A stretch of DNA of 64,000 bases from NCBI GenBank assembly GCA_000697335.1, contig JNEM01010781.1, positions 16,833 to 80,832 on the forward strand, read 5' to 3'. The notes under the pieces were generated by a model. It was not told where the DNA came from and did no database searches. It saw only the letters and a program-made list of their open reading frames with translations. A program made the translations under genes and the position numbers. This stretch comes from Conidiobolus incongruus B7586 (Eukaryota; Entomophthoromycota; Entomophthoromycetes; Entomophthorales; Conidiobolaceae). Position 1 is the first letter of the stretch, and each line of letters begins with the position of its first letter. Shown in pieces: positions 48,031 through 61,028 of this stretch.

Positions 48031-49088
48031 TATATTGACATTAAAGTCCTTTATTTACATCCTTTTTGTTTGATTTATTTTATATTAAATATTTAATATT
48101 ACTTTTCAATGATATAAAGCATATCGATCATATTATCAAAGAATAATACTTTCGTAAATCTGCTTTAATATGAAGCTTAATACTAATATATTATTAATTA
48201 TAACTAATCATAATTATCATTCAAATCTATTTTAAAATTTAATTATATCATCAATTTATTGACCGAATTCTGATAAATTTTGAGTAATTTTTAAAATTGT
48301 AATTAAAGTGAAGGTTAATATTGATATTTGATCATACAATAATTTGTTACCATATACTAATGATTCCATTCTCAATTAGGAAATTATAATGTTCTTCATC
48401 TTGATAGCAAATACAAATATTTTAGTAACAAATTAGCTTTGATTCAATTACATTTGAATATGTTATTTATAAAATTCCTTGGACTTAACCAACTTTGTAT
48501 ATATTTACTTTTATTTTTTATTTCCAATGATTTCAAATATTAAGCTATATACTCACGCTTTCCTTTTATTATTTATTATTAATGTTCATTTTGGTTTTGT
48601 GTTAAATTTTATTAGTTAAAAATTTTTAAATATGATACTTTGAGCACATTAAGTTGACTGAAAATTTTGATTTTAAAATAAAGTATTACGTTTAATAAAT
48701 TTTTTTAATGATAGTTGATAGAATATAAATATATTATTTTCCAAAAATAGTTTTTTTATGAATATTAAATTAAAACCTAGATTACAATAAAATATATAGA
48801 AATATTATTTATAATATATATTAATTTTAATTTTAATTTTGTTATGATTAATATTGTAAATTTAAGGTTGAAAAAAAATTAGGGAATGTTAAAATTGAAT
48901 ATGAAATTCGTTACTATTATTTTTATTTTCATTGGTTTAATTTAAATATCTTACCAGTCTATTCAATATCAAATTTCATTACATCAACTGAATTGATAAT
49001 ATAATTCTTTCATTCCATCACAACAATCCTTTATTTAATTATATATATAAACAATATTAATTGTAAATCAAATATAAACTTCAATTAA
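48031..49088. other. WD40-ARP1 spacer
   Basis: 1.06 kb, AT-rich. No frame or repeat recognised. A TATATATA string at about 49042-49049 lies 40 bases before the ARP1 ATG. Confidence 0.45.
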
Positions 49089-50550
49089 ATGGAATTTCAA
49101 GACGTATTAACTAATCAACCTGTTGTCATTGATAATGTATTATATTTCTTATTTATCAAACTTTAATTCAACTGCTAATCATTTTCTCTGTTAACTTTGA
49201 ATAGGGCTCAGGAGTTATTAAATCAGGCTTCGCTGGAGCTGAAGTTCCTAAATCTTTTTTTCCTTCAATGTATTCTACATTACTCTGATCTCATTCAATT
49301 TACATATTTAATGCATAATTATATAGTGTTGGAAGACCTAAGCATGTTCGATTGATGGCAGGTGCCGTTGATGGTGATACATTTATTGGAAATCGTGCTG
49401 AAGAATTGAGAGGTTTATTAAAACTTAAATATCCCATTGAACATGGTGTTATTACTGATTGGGATGATATGGAAAGAATTTGGAGTTATATGTATACTGA
49501 AGAATTAAAAGTTATCCCTGAAGAGGTATACATATCATTTACTCTTTTTAGTTTTATTTTATTTAATTTATCTTGTAGCACCCTGTTTTAGTTACCGAAG
49601 CCCCTTGGAATCCTCGTAGAATGAGAGAAAAGATGGCTCAAGTATTCTTTGAGACTTATAATGTTCCAGCTTTTATGACCTCAATTCAAGCTATTCTCAG
49701 TTTGTAAGTTTTATGTATTTGACATCATCCACATATTGACATTATGATTGATAGGTATTCTTCAGGTCGAACTACTGGTTTAGTCTTGGATTGTGGTGAT
49801 GGTGTCACCCATTGTGTTCCCGTTTATGAAGGTTTTGCTGTCCCAACAGCTACTTTAAGAATGGATCTTGGTGGAAGGTAATTTCTATAGAATATTTTCA
49901 AATTATGCGTATGGTTAATCAGATCATAGAGATATCACTGAATATATGCAAACTCTGTTGAGAAAATCAGGATATAATTTTAGTACTACAGCTGAAATGG
50001 ATATTGTCAGAGTGATCAAAGAAAAAACTGGTTATGTTTCATTGAATGCCTATAAAGAAGACAAGGATTCTACTATTAAACCAGCTGAATTTTTATTACC
50101 TGATGGCAGACTAATCAAACTAGGTCAAGAGCGTTATAGAGCTCCTGAATTACTATTCCATCCAGAGCTCTGTGGTTATGAATACTCTAGTTTACCACAG
50201 CTATTGACCAATTCTATTGCTAAAACTGATATTGACTTGAGACCTCATTTATACCAAAATATTGTTATTGCTGGTGGTTCTACCTTATTCAAAGGTTTTG
50301 GTGACCGTCTTTTACAAGAAGTTCGTAAATTGGCATCTCGTGATACAAAGATTAAGATTATTGCTCCTCCTGAACGTAAATATAGTACATGGATTGGTGG
50401 CTCTATTCTAGCATCTCTTTCTGCTTTTAAACAGGTAAATCTAATTTTATTTTATCGTCTATTATTTGACTAAGCAAATTATAGATGTGGATTACAGCTG
50501 ATGAATACAACGAAGATCCTGATCTCATACATTCCAGAACTATTTGTTAA
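49089..50550 (+). CDS. ARP1: actin-related protein 1 (centractin)
   Basis: Seven exons (49089-49136, 49205-49269, 49327-49525, 49579-49703, 49755-49877, 49930-50434, 50485-50550) give 376 residues, exactly the length of animal ARP1. The nucleotide-binding actin fold is complete: phosphate loop [91 protein letters not shown] and the C-terminal [46 protein letters not shown] and [19 protein letters not shown] are ARP1 rather than actin sequences. ARP1 forms the short filament of dynactin, the cofactor of cytoplasmic dynein. The first exon has only 16 codons and all introns are 50-70 nt. Confidence 0.96.
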
Positions 50551-51257
50551 TGCACCCACCCTTTCCTATCGACACTTGACTAATTATATTGTTCAATAAC
50601 ATTATAAAAATTTCTTCTGATTAATTAAATTTATATTCAAACTCTATTACATTATTTTTACTTACATGAATATTCTATCATTCTCTTACTTTTCAGTATG
50701 ATTTAACTAAACCTAAATAGTACTAATGATCAATCATCTTAACTAGATGTTTTAAATCATATTCATTTTATATTCTATTGAATCAGCACTTTAAGACATC
50801 AATTAATCCAACTATAAGATAAAATTATTCTTTTTTCATCGCATATTTTATTAGTAGAGTTTTGGTTATTTTCAAATAAATGTTCAATATTTTAAAATGA
50901 TCTAGAATAATAGTAATTTTCATTTTTTATTTGATATATCCATAAATGTATTTAATCAACTATAATTTTTTATTATATTATATACCTTAATTAATTATGA
51001 ATTAGATACTTGAAAATCTGGTATTTTATATACTAAAAGATTTTCTCCAAATAATATAATAATAATTTCAAAATATTGTTCATAGGTTGGAAATTAAGAT
51101 ATACTTGAAATCATTAGAATTATCAATGTAAAGATAATACATGTTAAATTATAATTGAAATTTGATAATATAAAAACATATATTATAATTTATTTAATTT
51201 GAAGCTTGGAAATAATATTAAAATACATAATAAATTTATAGATGAAATAACTAAGAG
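50551..51257. other. convergent spacer, ARP1 / coiled-coil gene
   Basis: 707 bp of AT-rich 3' flank for both genes. Nothing recognisable. Confidence 0.5.
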
Positions 51258-51881
51258 TTAGGCATATCTGTGTAGGCTATGTACTAGAGTATCCCATTTA
51301 TCACCAAATCGGTTAATTTTTTCATGTATATCATTAATCGCTTGTTCATAGGTCTTTAGTTGTGACTCTAATTTTGTCTTTTCTTCGTTGATACTCTTTC
51401 TTTTAGCTGAAGTATCCGATCTGAGCTTTAATTCATATTTCAATCGCTTCAGTGTGATATCGGATTCATTAGGCTCGAAACTTTCATCAGCCTGGCTTTT
51501 TAAGTTTTCTTCAGAGATAAATAGCAGATTATCCACATTAGCAGGCTTGCGCTTGACATTTTCTATTTTAATTTTGAGATTTTTCTTCACTTCATACAAA
51601 CGAAGCAAGTCGCGCCTTTTGTCATTATATTTGGTCTTTCTTAAGCTAATACTTTTTTCCTTTTCTTCCAAATCCTTACAAAGCAAGCGATTAGCGGCCC
51701 TGATATTATTTAATTCAATAAAAATATTCTGGTGATATTGAGCCTCTTCATGTGCGATTTTAGAATTGTCATTTTGAAAGTTAGATATAGTTTCAAATAA
51801 CTTTTGGATAGAAGCATTAGCCTCATTTATTTGTGCATCAACCTCTGTATTTGTTAAAATTGTATTGTATGCTTCAGACAT
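51258..51881 (-). CDS. coiled-coil protein of unknown function
   Basis: A single-exon gene of 207 residues, starting at the first ATG (MSEAYNTILTN; the frame is open two codons further up, but without an ATG). Nearly the whole length is predicted helix with heptad spacing and many Lys, Glu, Asn and Leu: residues about 15-105 and 135-190 look like two coiled coils, with a Pro- and Asn-containing break near 106-130 (KRKPANVDN). The length and layout suit a small structural subunit such as a kinetochore, THO or tethering component, but no family motif could be named. Coding composition and the intact frame support a real gene. Confidence 0.7.
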   Translation of the reverse strand: MSEAYNTILTNTEVDAQINEANASIQKLFETISNFQNDNSKIAHEEAQYHQNIFIELNNIRAANRLLCKDLEEKEKSISLRKTKYNDKRRDLLRLYEVKKNLKIKIENVKRKPANVDNLLFISEENLKSQADESFEPNESDITLKRLKYELKLRSDTSAKRKSINEEKTKLESQLKTYEQAINDIHEKINRFGDKWDTLVHSLHRYA

Positions 51882-53631
51882 AGTCAAAAAAACTGAATAA
51901 TTAAAACTTATTAAATATTATTTAAAGTCTAAATAACCATTCAACTCCAATTTCAAAATGTATTTTAATTAATTAAAGTATCAATGTTTGGTTTATGGGA
52001 TTACCACTCTTTTTATAATCGAATATGAAAATTCACATTTAACGTCATTCAATCTAATAAATTAACTGTCCCATTCACATTCACAAAGCTAACAATACCC
52101 TTAGGTGTTTGCAATTTCAGTTTTATTAAAAAACAAATTTTAAAATAATTTATTTACCATTCATATTTCTTACTTAATGATTAAAATACCAAGTGAGATT
52201 GGATCATAATTCAACGTCTAATCAAGCCGATTTAACTGCCTCAAACATGATAAATTTATAAAATATTATATGAATGTTGATAATATAATAACCAATTTAA
52301 CCTGTCATAACGGAACTACATTTTCAAATTATACAATATATACATTGTTTTTTTCAGTGATGTATTCTTAAGTTCAATAAATTTTTATTCAAAAATTATA
52401 TCAGTATAAATCATTGGGTGCGATAAGTTATATTTTATTGAAATCATCTATAATTTACATTATTATTATCTTTGGATTTCCTCCATTATCATTGCCTTAT
52501 GAATTATTATCAATAAACGTCATGAAATAATAAACTGTAGTATCAGGGTGTTGATATAGTAATTATTATTTAAAGCATGATTTATTATATCCACATATTC
52601 GCAATAAATGTAATTTCATTTATTATGAAATTCGATGAAATAGAAAGTTTGTGCGAATTCATTATCCCTTTGAAAAATATTTAATATATTTTATAAAACA
52701 ATAATTAAAGTTCACTATAATCTATACAAAATAATTAAAACACAACTAGCTTATTATATTTTATATTTTAATTTTTATCCTCTACAATTCATAATATTAA
52801 ATTTTAAAATACTACTTGCAAATATAGTATATTACATTTGCAAGTTTTTGAACCATCAATAATATAATACTACTTCAATATATAAATTGTGATAAATTAA
52901 ATATATCAACTTTATCTTCCAGATTCACTGAATAGACCATATTTCATACACTCTCTCTAATCACCAATATATTTTTAACCTTAAATTTTCAAAATATAAC
53001 CAACCTATCATATGAACATGTATATTACTAACTAAATCAAAAATGATATAGTATGATGTAATTTATAAATTAATAATATTATTAATGTCACACTGTGATT
53101 TAAATACTCGCTAAAATACAATAAAAACATCCAATAATTAACACAATTCTAAATTTCTTGATATTTAAATAACCGTTTTATCAATAATTAAATATATAAT
53201 ATATTTTACAAACATTATTAATATATAAATATTATTTTTTCTAAATAATATTCTTGAATTGAAGTTTATTAATCAAGCCTATAAAACATTGAAATAAATG
53301 ATAAATTTGAAAATAATAAAGAGCTGAATATAGAATTAATATTAATATACTTTTAAATTAATAAAGTTCATTATTAAAAACTGTTCATTTGAATAGCAAA
53401 TAATCATTTTCAAAATTATATATATCATTATTATATTTCATCGATATATTATTATTATATACCATCAATAACATAATTTCATTAGATTTGATAATAATAA
53501 ATACACAGAAACATTATTGTAAATGATTAAAATATTACAAGGATAAAAGAGAGTTTATTAGTAAAAAATACTATTAAAAATGAACAGAAGTAGTAGCGAA
53601 GAGTGTTGAAAGCATATCAAAATTAAATCTT
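51882..53631. other. 1.75-kb gene-free spacer
   Basis: AT-rich throughout. The first 300 bases are less extreme and probably hold the promoter of the coiled-coil gene. Nothing else is recognisable. Confidence 0.5.
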
Positions 53632-54655
53632 TCACCAATCTTTCTTAATTTCAAGTTCCTAAAAATATTATTAGTTTTACTAACGAAATAATTATTATAA
53701 ATCTTACCCAATTCCATTCTAGGTGAGTAACGTTATCGTCATCAATAAATTTGCTCTGAAATAGCGAAATAAATATAAAATATTCGATTATAAAATTAAA
53801 TATAAGATATTACCTTAATACTATAGGTACCACGTTGTAACATACCACTAGGAGCTTCTTCAAGTCCAAACTAATAAAATATAAGTTTACCAGAAATTAT
53901 GAGAAAAAAGCTGGTTTACCTTCTTTTCATAGGGTTCAGGATTGGGACCATAACTTCCAAGCATCTCTTGACGTTTTTCCACTGTTATTTCATATAAATT
54001 ATCAATTTATGCAGAATAATAATTTGAAATATATAACTTACAGGTTACACCCATGCGTTTAACAGCATGAAGGTACTTGAGACCAGATACAACTTCGTGT
54101 TGAATTCTAAAAAAGAAGCAATTTAGAACCGATATACTTCAGAAATAGATATCAATTACTTGAATTTGATTTTGAGACAATATTCAATTCCTTCTTTGAT
54201 TGAGATGGTGAGCCTTTGGTCTTGAAGGTTAGCTAATAAAAGAAAGAGATGAATTTCCAAGGAGATAAGTGAATGTGTGTTTAATTACCTTGGGTGAGAT
54301 CTAAAACTACATCAGGTCTACCGGCAACTTCCATAGCGAGACTATGAACGATAACCTAATTAAAATTATTATAATTAAACTATTTTAAGGAGAGAATAAT
54401 TCTGGCAAACATACCTTTCTTGGGTCACTCGAGTCAGAAGCACCTAGATAATAAAAATTAGTACGTAATAAATGGAATGAAAGTAAGAATAGTACTAGCA
54501 GCAGCACTTAAGCCAAGAGAAGCTTTCCATCTAGCAAGAGATTCATCTTCGGCATCTAAATTTTGGAGTTCTTGAATGGTTTTCTTCTCTCCTACCTTAT
54601 ATCCTTCGGTAGTGGTAGGAATCAATTCATCATCTTTTACTTGAGGTTCAGCCAT
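53632..54655 (-). CDS. RDI1: Rho GDP-dissociation inhibitor
   Basis: Nine exons on the minus strand: 54655-54496, 54443-54415, 54355-54289, 54232-54160, 54106-54042, 53981-53920, 53870-53814, 53755-53708 and 53658-53632; 195 residues. The regulatory arm (YKVGEKKTIQELQNLDAEDESLARWKASLGL) is followed by DPRKVIVHSLAMEVAGRPDVVLDL, the immunoglobulin-like fold with IKEGIEYCLKIKFKIQHEVVSGLKY and VKRMGV, then EMLGSYGPNPEPYEKKF, SGMLQRGTYSIKSKF and the closing HLEWNWELEIKKDW. RhoGDI extracts prenylated Rho and Cdc42 from membranes and keeps them GDP-bound in the cytosol. It is one of the most finely split genes here; exon 2 is only 29 nt and the last coding exon 27 nt. Functionally it connects to the Cdc42-linked BOI-type gene, though that gene is 22 kb away. 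Confidence 0.95.
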
Positions 54656-56614
54656 GTTATAATGCAATTGAAATTGTAAATCAATTAAAAACGCAAATCA
54701 GTACTAATGAATAGCTGAATTTTAGACGCAAGTCATGTTAAATTCATTTTTCACAATAGAACTCTGTCAAATTTAACCAATATAATTCAAATATTCCATT
54801 GACTTCAGCCAATCATCCGCCCTTATTTCTAATCTAGTCAATAATACCTTCCTCATTTCATATTAGCCCAATATTCATTATTCTATTTTTAAAATATCAT
54901 ATATCATCATTTTTACATTTATCATATCCAATATTACTAGAACATATAAACACCTAATTAAATAAAATATTATTGGTAAACTACTATTGGATGAAAATTT
55001 ATATATTTAATCAAATCAACCAAAATAATTTATATATACTTAATATTTTATTCACTCTTTTTTAACGTTTAATATATATATCAATAATTCGTACAATTAT
55101 TCTATGATTTATGTTTAAACTCTATTCAATATAATAATAAATTGTAATAAAATTTTATTTCAAAGTTTTAATCTTTGATGGATGCCATAGATATAATAAT
55201 TTAGATCTATAAATGATTCAATATTATTAAATATAAATTATTATATTAATTAATGCAGAAATTTTATTATTTAGCAATTTATAATTAAAATTTATCTTAG
55301 ATTTTTTTAAATAAATTCAAATTAATGAATGATTTCAAAATATATTACTTAATAAGAATTGAAGGTAAGGGTTAATGGTTATATCGAAATATTTGATTAT
55401 AGTAATATGTATATTACGGTGATAAGTTGGAATTTAATAAAATATATATTCAAAAATCTTTATAATTTAAAAAAAATTAAATAATTATTTAATCATTCTA
55501 CTCCTCCAAATTAAGCAATCGCGGTGTAATAAAATATTGAATTTGACAAATTATGATCATCATGAAAATTTTTGATCCCCCTTTTTTTATAAATTAATTC
55601 CTTAAAATTAAAATTCACATATAATTAATTTTTTATGAATTTATCGAAGTAAATTTATTAGTTTTTTTTTTCTATTATAAAATAATACATTTAGAATCCA
55701 CTAATAGCAACCAAATATTTTATTAAGCATATAATTAATAATAATTGGATAATAGTATATCAATCCAAAATATAGTTATTTTGATTAGTTAAAGTTTGGA
55801 ATATAGATTTGAGATAAATTATAATATTTAATAATATCTAACAAACTCGTAATTATTAATTATTTTTGTGTAAATTTTGATTTTCGAATAAAATTGAAAA
55901 ATTTAATTTTTATTCAAATTATACCAATTATATAGTAATTATTTATCAACCAAAATATGCTTGGATTATTCTAATTTTATAATTTCTATATACATTATCA
56001 CTGTTGATAAACTTAACAATGGTATACTATAAAAATTGATTTGTCCAAATGATAGATCTAATGACTGGATGCATTTGATTCAATGCACTGTTATTGTAGT
56101 ATTTGTTGATCAAAAATTTAATAATTGAGATTTATGTTGAAAATGATACTAAGTAATATTAGAGTCACATTGAACACGTACCTATTTGGAATGGTATTAA
56201 AGATATTTGATCTAGAGAAATAAAAGTAATTTGTTTATTGATGAATGATATCAAATTTTAGAAAAATAAATAATTTTTGGGAATTGACACAATGTCAATA
56301 TTTTTTATGATTTTTGATAAGCAACCACGAAGGTTATTTTTGAGGAAGAGAATATATAAGTTACTCTATAACAGATGTATGAGATGAAAAATTGGGATTT
56401 GAAATATTCATAATACCAATTTTGGTAGCTGGATAAATTGGTTAGTGTTCTATACAGCATCTTGATACCAATATCAGCCAAGTGTCTGAAATGATACCTA
56501 GTGACAAACTTGGTTTTGGAAAACAATTATTTCAGCTCATAAATCCGAATTTTCAATAAACGAATATAATCAACTAAAAAATACAGCAGACAAATATAGT
56601 CTAATACTTTGAAA
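54656..56614. other. 2-kb gene-free spacer
   Basis: RhoGDI promoter at its left end; the rest is very AT-rich. A 73-codon frame at 56305-56526 has no recognisable motif and overlaps the likely 3' UTR of the forkhead gene. Confidence 0.5.
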
Positions 56615-58228
56615 TCATGAAGATGACGAGGGGGGGTTAGGGGGCGTGTCAACATTCGTTGTTGATGATGGATTAGCATGAACTAAATCCTGAACTTTGA
56701 CGCGAGAAGTGGAAGATGGTAGTGAAGATTTAAGGGATAGTTTGGATAAAGTTTGGGATACATTTCCCGGAAGATCTGAGGATATTGGGCCAAATGTATC
56801 AGAAGGTGCTGGGACAGAGGTAGAGACGGTGCTTGGCGGAGATGTAAGAGGAGGAAATTTGCCAAAATTCAATGGAGGAAGTACTTGATTCACATCAGAA
56901 GATGGGGGGAATGAAGTTGATAATAGTCTAGGGGGTAAATGATGTAATGAATGCGAAGCATGAGGTTGAGCAACTGCATTGGGATTTGAGTAAAATGCTG
57001 CATGACGAGCTGTCTTCTGATCTGGTGCATATGGAGAGTTGGATGCTGCTCGTGCAGAAGACGAAGCTGATGATGGACGACGACGTTTATAAACACCATC
57101 TCCATATTCAACTAGTGAGTTGGAAGTAATTGTCCAGAATGATCCTTTACCTGGCTCAGATTGAAGTCTTGGAACTTTAGTAAATGACTTATTTAATGAC
57201 AAATTATGTCTAATCGAATTCTAATATAAAGTCAACATCGATCAATAAATATAATATTTGGATTCACTATTACCTGCCAGCCATTTTCAGATAGCTTATA
57301 ATAAGGGTATTTGGTTGCAATATAATTATAAATATTATTTAAAGTCATTTTCTTTTCAGGAACGGAATTAATAGCCTGAGCTATCATAGAAGCATATGAA
57401 TAAGGTGGCTTGACATGAGGTGAATCTTTTGGTACATCTGATGAAGGACGAGGAATGGTGAAAGGTTTTCTAGAAGACGGTGTAGAAGGGGGAACAGCTT
57501 GTGGAATCGCAGGGAATAAAGGGCGTTGAGGACGAGCTGCTCTAATCTCTCTATATGCCGAAGATCTAGCTGGGAGGGAAGCTGGAAGTCCAGAAGCTGC
57601 TGGAGAAAGTGATAAAGATGTACTTATGGGAGGTTTAGCAGCTATAGGAATTAACTTCGGACGAGGAGTAGAAGACATCCAATTAGAGATATGTGAAGGG
57701 GAATTCTCATTTTTAACTTTAGAATCTGAAGGGTTAGGAGAAAATGAGCTTTTGTCGGAAGATTGAGTTGGTTGATTTTCAGAAGGAATCTTTGGCAAAA
57801 GAAAATAAAAGGTTTGATTTCCAATTTGGATTTTTGAACTATTAATTAATAAATATTGATTATATACAAATTATATTATAATATAATTAAAATAATACTT
57901 ACCCATGCTCTAATTTAATATTGGAGCCTTTTTTATAAAACATATCATCAATTACAGCTCCGTTCTTTCCTTGTACCGAAAGCTCAAACTTTTGGTCAAC
58001 TAAATTATAATAAATTTTAGCGTGCTGACGCGAAATAGCTTTCGTTGGACCAAGATCAACATTTATGTCATCTTGAGGATTAATTTTTCTTCCAATTGTT
58101 ATGTGTAGCTCTTTCATATAATAGCATACATTATCGCCTTCTAATTTAGCATAAGCTTGAACATGTGCTGGCTCTCTGGAAGGTGAAGAGGAAGAGGGTT
58201 TTGGGGGAAGAGAGAGGGTATCTGACAT
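56615..58228 (-). CDS. forkhead transcription factor with FHA domain (Fkh1/Fkh2/FOXK type)
   Basis: Three exons on the minus strand (58228-57903, 57838-57274, 57220-56615), 498 residues. An FHA domain lies at about residues 25-122: [21 protein letters not shown], the phosphothreonine-binding [21 protein letters not shown] and, across the first intron, [17 protein letters not shown] Pro/Ser/Arg-rich linker follows. The forkhead domain starts at about 251 ([32 protein letters not shown]) and is interrupted by an intron just before the recognition helix [13 protein letters not shown]; it ends near PGKGSFWTI. The C-terminal 150 residues are disordered, Ser/Pro-rich. In yeasts Fkh1/Fkh2 control the G2/M gene set, silencing and origin timing; the FHA domain recruits phosphorylated coactivators. 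The ATG is the first in its frame; a non-ATG extension upstream is ignored. Confidence 0.95.
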
Positions 58229-60855
58229 CAACAAGAAAATTAATAGGAAACCAAGCAAGGTTACCCTGAAAAAAAGTTAGAGAAAATGATAAAGAAGATT
58301 GAAACCAGTTGACAAAAAGAGTAAATGAAAAGAATGAATGGTGGCAAGCTAAATGCTTCAAATGAATTTAACAAATGGAGTAGGCAAAAAGATAAAATTG
58401 GATAGAGGAGATAAATGAAAGGGGATTAGGAGTCCTGTATTGATAGGGGGGAATCAGGGATATTTCAACTTTGTCACTCAAGTGAAGCTGGTAATGCCTG
58501 AAACAAAGAAAATGAAGCGCAGAGCTTAGGCTATGAAGATAGGCATACAGAAGATGGGAGATGAGCTTATATAGTGTAGGATAATACACCGATCACAAGT
58601 GAAATCACTAAGAGCAGATTATTTTTGATTAATTTGTTGACGGTTAAAAGTTCCCACTAACTCAATTTGAACAAGGGAGAATCAATAGTTCAAATCAGCT
58701 CCACTCTCATTTGAAACGAAAGATAAAATTTGAGTGAGATTGTCTTGAAATTTAGGTTTGAAGTAAGATTTTGGATGAGTTTTATGAGTTTACTGATTTT
58801 CCGGATCAGGTGAGTAGACTGTATTAGGCTGTATATTCACAATATGTGGAATTTAGGGTTTATTTAAAGATGTTCCATCTGTGAAAGATTGTTTATAATA
58901 TTTTCTGATTGGATACTAATATTTATATTATTAAACAATAAAAAAAAATCCAAGCATATAAATAATCATATGAGAAATGAATTCAAAACTATTTGAATTC
59001 AGTTCTGAATTAACTAGATATTATCACCAATATTTGTATCATTTCATCAGATCCGGTATAAATTAATAATTTATAATAGCATTCGTGAAATTTAATATCA
59101 GACCAATTCTGGTTAATAAATCTATTTTAGTTGATTTTTACCTTTAATAGAGATTTTACATATTTATCTCTGTGGAAATTGAATCGACGTCACCGTTTTA
59201 ATAAAGAATTATCCAATCACAGTGCTCCATTTCCCAATTCCATATTTTGTCCAACTTTAAATATTAAAAAGTAAATTATAAGACTTTGTCAACCAGCCTT
59301 AATATCCCGTTTAATTTTAAATAATTCATCATCAAAAGACAATTTAATATTTCATATTTCATATATGCTATTTTGATATATTAACTGGTTATATTTCCAT
59401 CAATTCGGATTGGAATTCATTCCCCCCAGATTTTCTATTGATTGGCTCATCCAAATCATAATAAATAAATAATGCATTTTACTCTTTTAGGTAGGACGAA
59501 TAGTTACAGGATATGAAATGGGAATTTTGGCCCAAAAGACCTAAGATCATTGGACTATCATTTGAAATTCAAAGACAAAGCATTCATTCAAACGAGTGGA
59601 TTTGAGTCCTTTTGTTCTAGTGATTTCAATAACATGTAAATAAGACCAGGAAAGAGTGCTGGATTAGCCATATTCTGCTAGTCGACTAAGTCAACTCCCC
59701 GGTGTTAGTGTACTTGGGTTATAAATAGAATAACCCAAACAAACTTAATGATCGTTAATTTTACAGAGATTTATTAGCGTTTGTTATGATAAGGAATTAT
59801 CAATTCTAAAAATAAAATCCATTAAACCAAGACTAATTCTCATTTAATCTGATTCTGGCTGTGGGGTAAAGCTGTTAATTCACAATTCAGAGACACAAGT
59901 AAATGAAAAATTATCAATCATCTTTGAATTTTCACCTTAATTATGACATTCTATCAATATAATTCACTAATTGTTTTTCTAAATTTTAATCTATGTTCTA
60001 ATTAAAATTCATCTGAATTTTAAAAAATCTATATTAAATTATGAAATTTCATTTTCACGTATATCATTCTATCTATTGTCTTCAAGTGTTTAAATAGCAC
60101 TCTAGATACAATATTAGTGTAGCCTATCTTGAATTGTTTAATTACTATTCAATCACCTCTATTTTCGAATCTTATTATTGGTTATTAAATAATATATTTT
60201 GATATTTTGAAAATTATTGATTAATATAAAAATTCAATTTAAAATAATACTATAATAATGAGTGATATCATAATACTTCAAATGTCACTATTAATTTAAT
60301 AGTCTCAATAATTTAATTAAACTTTTTCATTAATATTGTACAAAAATGGATTGATTATAAAACTAAAAAACTCTTTAATTCATCAAATTTGAATTAATTG
60401 ATTGAAATTATCATTCATAAAAATGATAATAATTATATAATTTAATAATTTCTCAAATACTAGGATATTAAATAATTTATCTATTTCAGTGTAATTTTTG
60501 CTTTACATTATTTTATCCAAGTTAAATAGTTTATATCTTCAATCTTATAGGAATACTGTGACTTATCATATAATACCCGATATGTAACAACTATTACATT
60601 AATTTCTTAAAAATATTTAAAAATTTTATAATGAAAAGTTAGGTATTATTTAAATATTATTCTTCACTATTATTTATTTTTATAACTATTAAAACTTAAT
60701 CAAGTTATATTTATTAAAATGTGATATCAATTTATTAAATACACTTATCTCATCCCTTATATTAATTTCATATTAATATTTTGATTGATTTCATTTTTGA
60801 AAATTTTTCCATTTTGATCATTATATTTATTACTTTATGTAATAGGGTTATAAAC

Positions 60856-60934
60856 GATCCCCATCACCAATTCTATGATTTAACCTTGATGGTCAAAAAT
60901 ATAGGTGACTACATGTTCTATAGCTTTAGGGGTC
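60856..60934 (+). ncRNA. candidate structured RNA (speculative)
   Basis: In a G+C-richer patch, two helices are nested: GATCCCC (60856-60862) with GGGGTC (60929-60934), allowing one bulged base, and just inside it TCACC (60864-60868) with GGTGA (60904-60908). The enclosed 35 bases and the 20-base spacer are less ordered. No known RNA family was recognised. Confidence 0.25.
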
Positions 60935-60992
60935 AGGAGGATCAGTTGAGTCACGATGGTTAGACGGTTGGGTTCATTATCAGCAACTAATT

Positions 60993-61028
60993 GCAAATTA
61001 GGCAAATTAGGCAAATTAGGCAAATTAG
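60993..61028. repeat. four exact tandem copies of GCAAATTAG
   Basis: 36 bases, 9-bp unit, directly 3' of the candidate structured RNA. The units are identical. Confidence 0.93.

Noticed and set aside
58229-58589. Frames upstream of and overlapping the forkhead start on the minus strand
   Set aside because: Leucine- and phenylalanine-rich frames from CT-rich leader DNA; the FHA protein has its own ATG at 58228.
60781-60963. 60-codon plus-strand frame
   Set aside because: The first half is hydrophobic AT-rich spacer; the second half overlaps the candidate RNA island, which explains its composition better.
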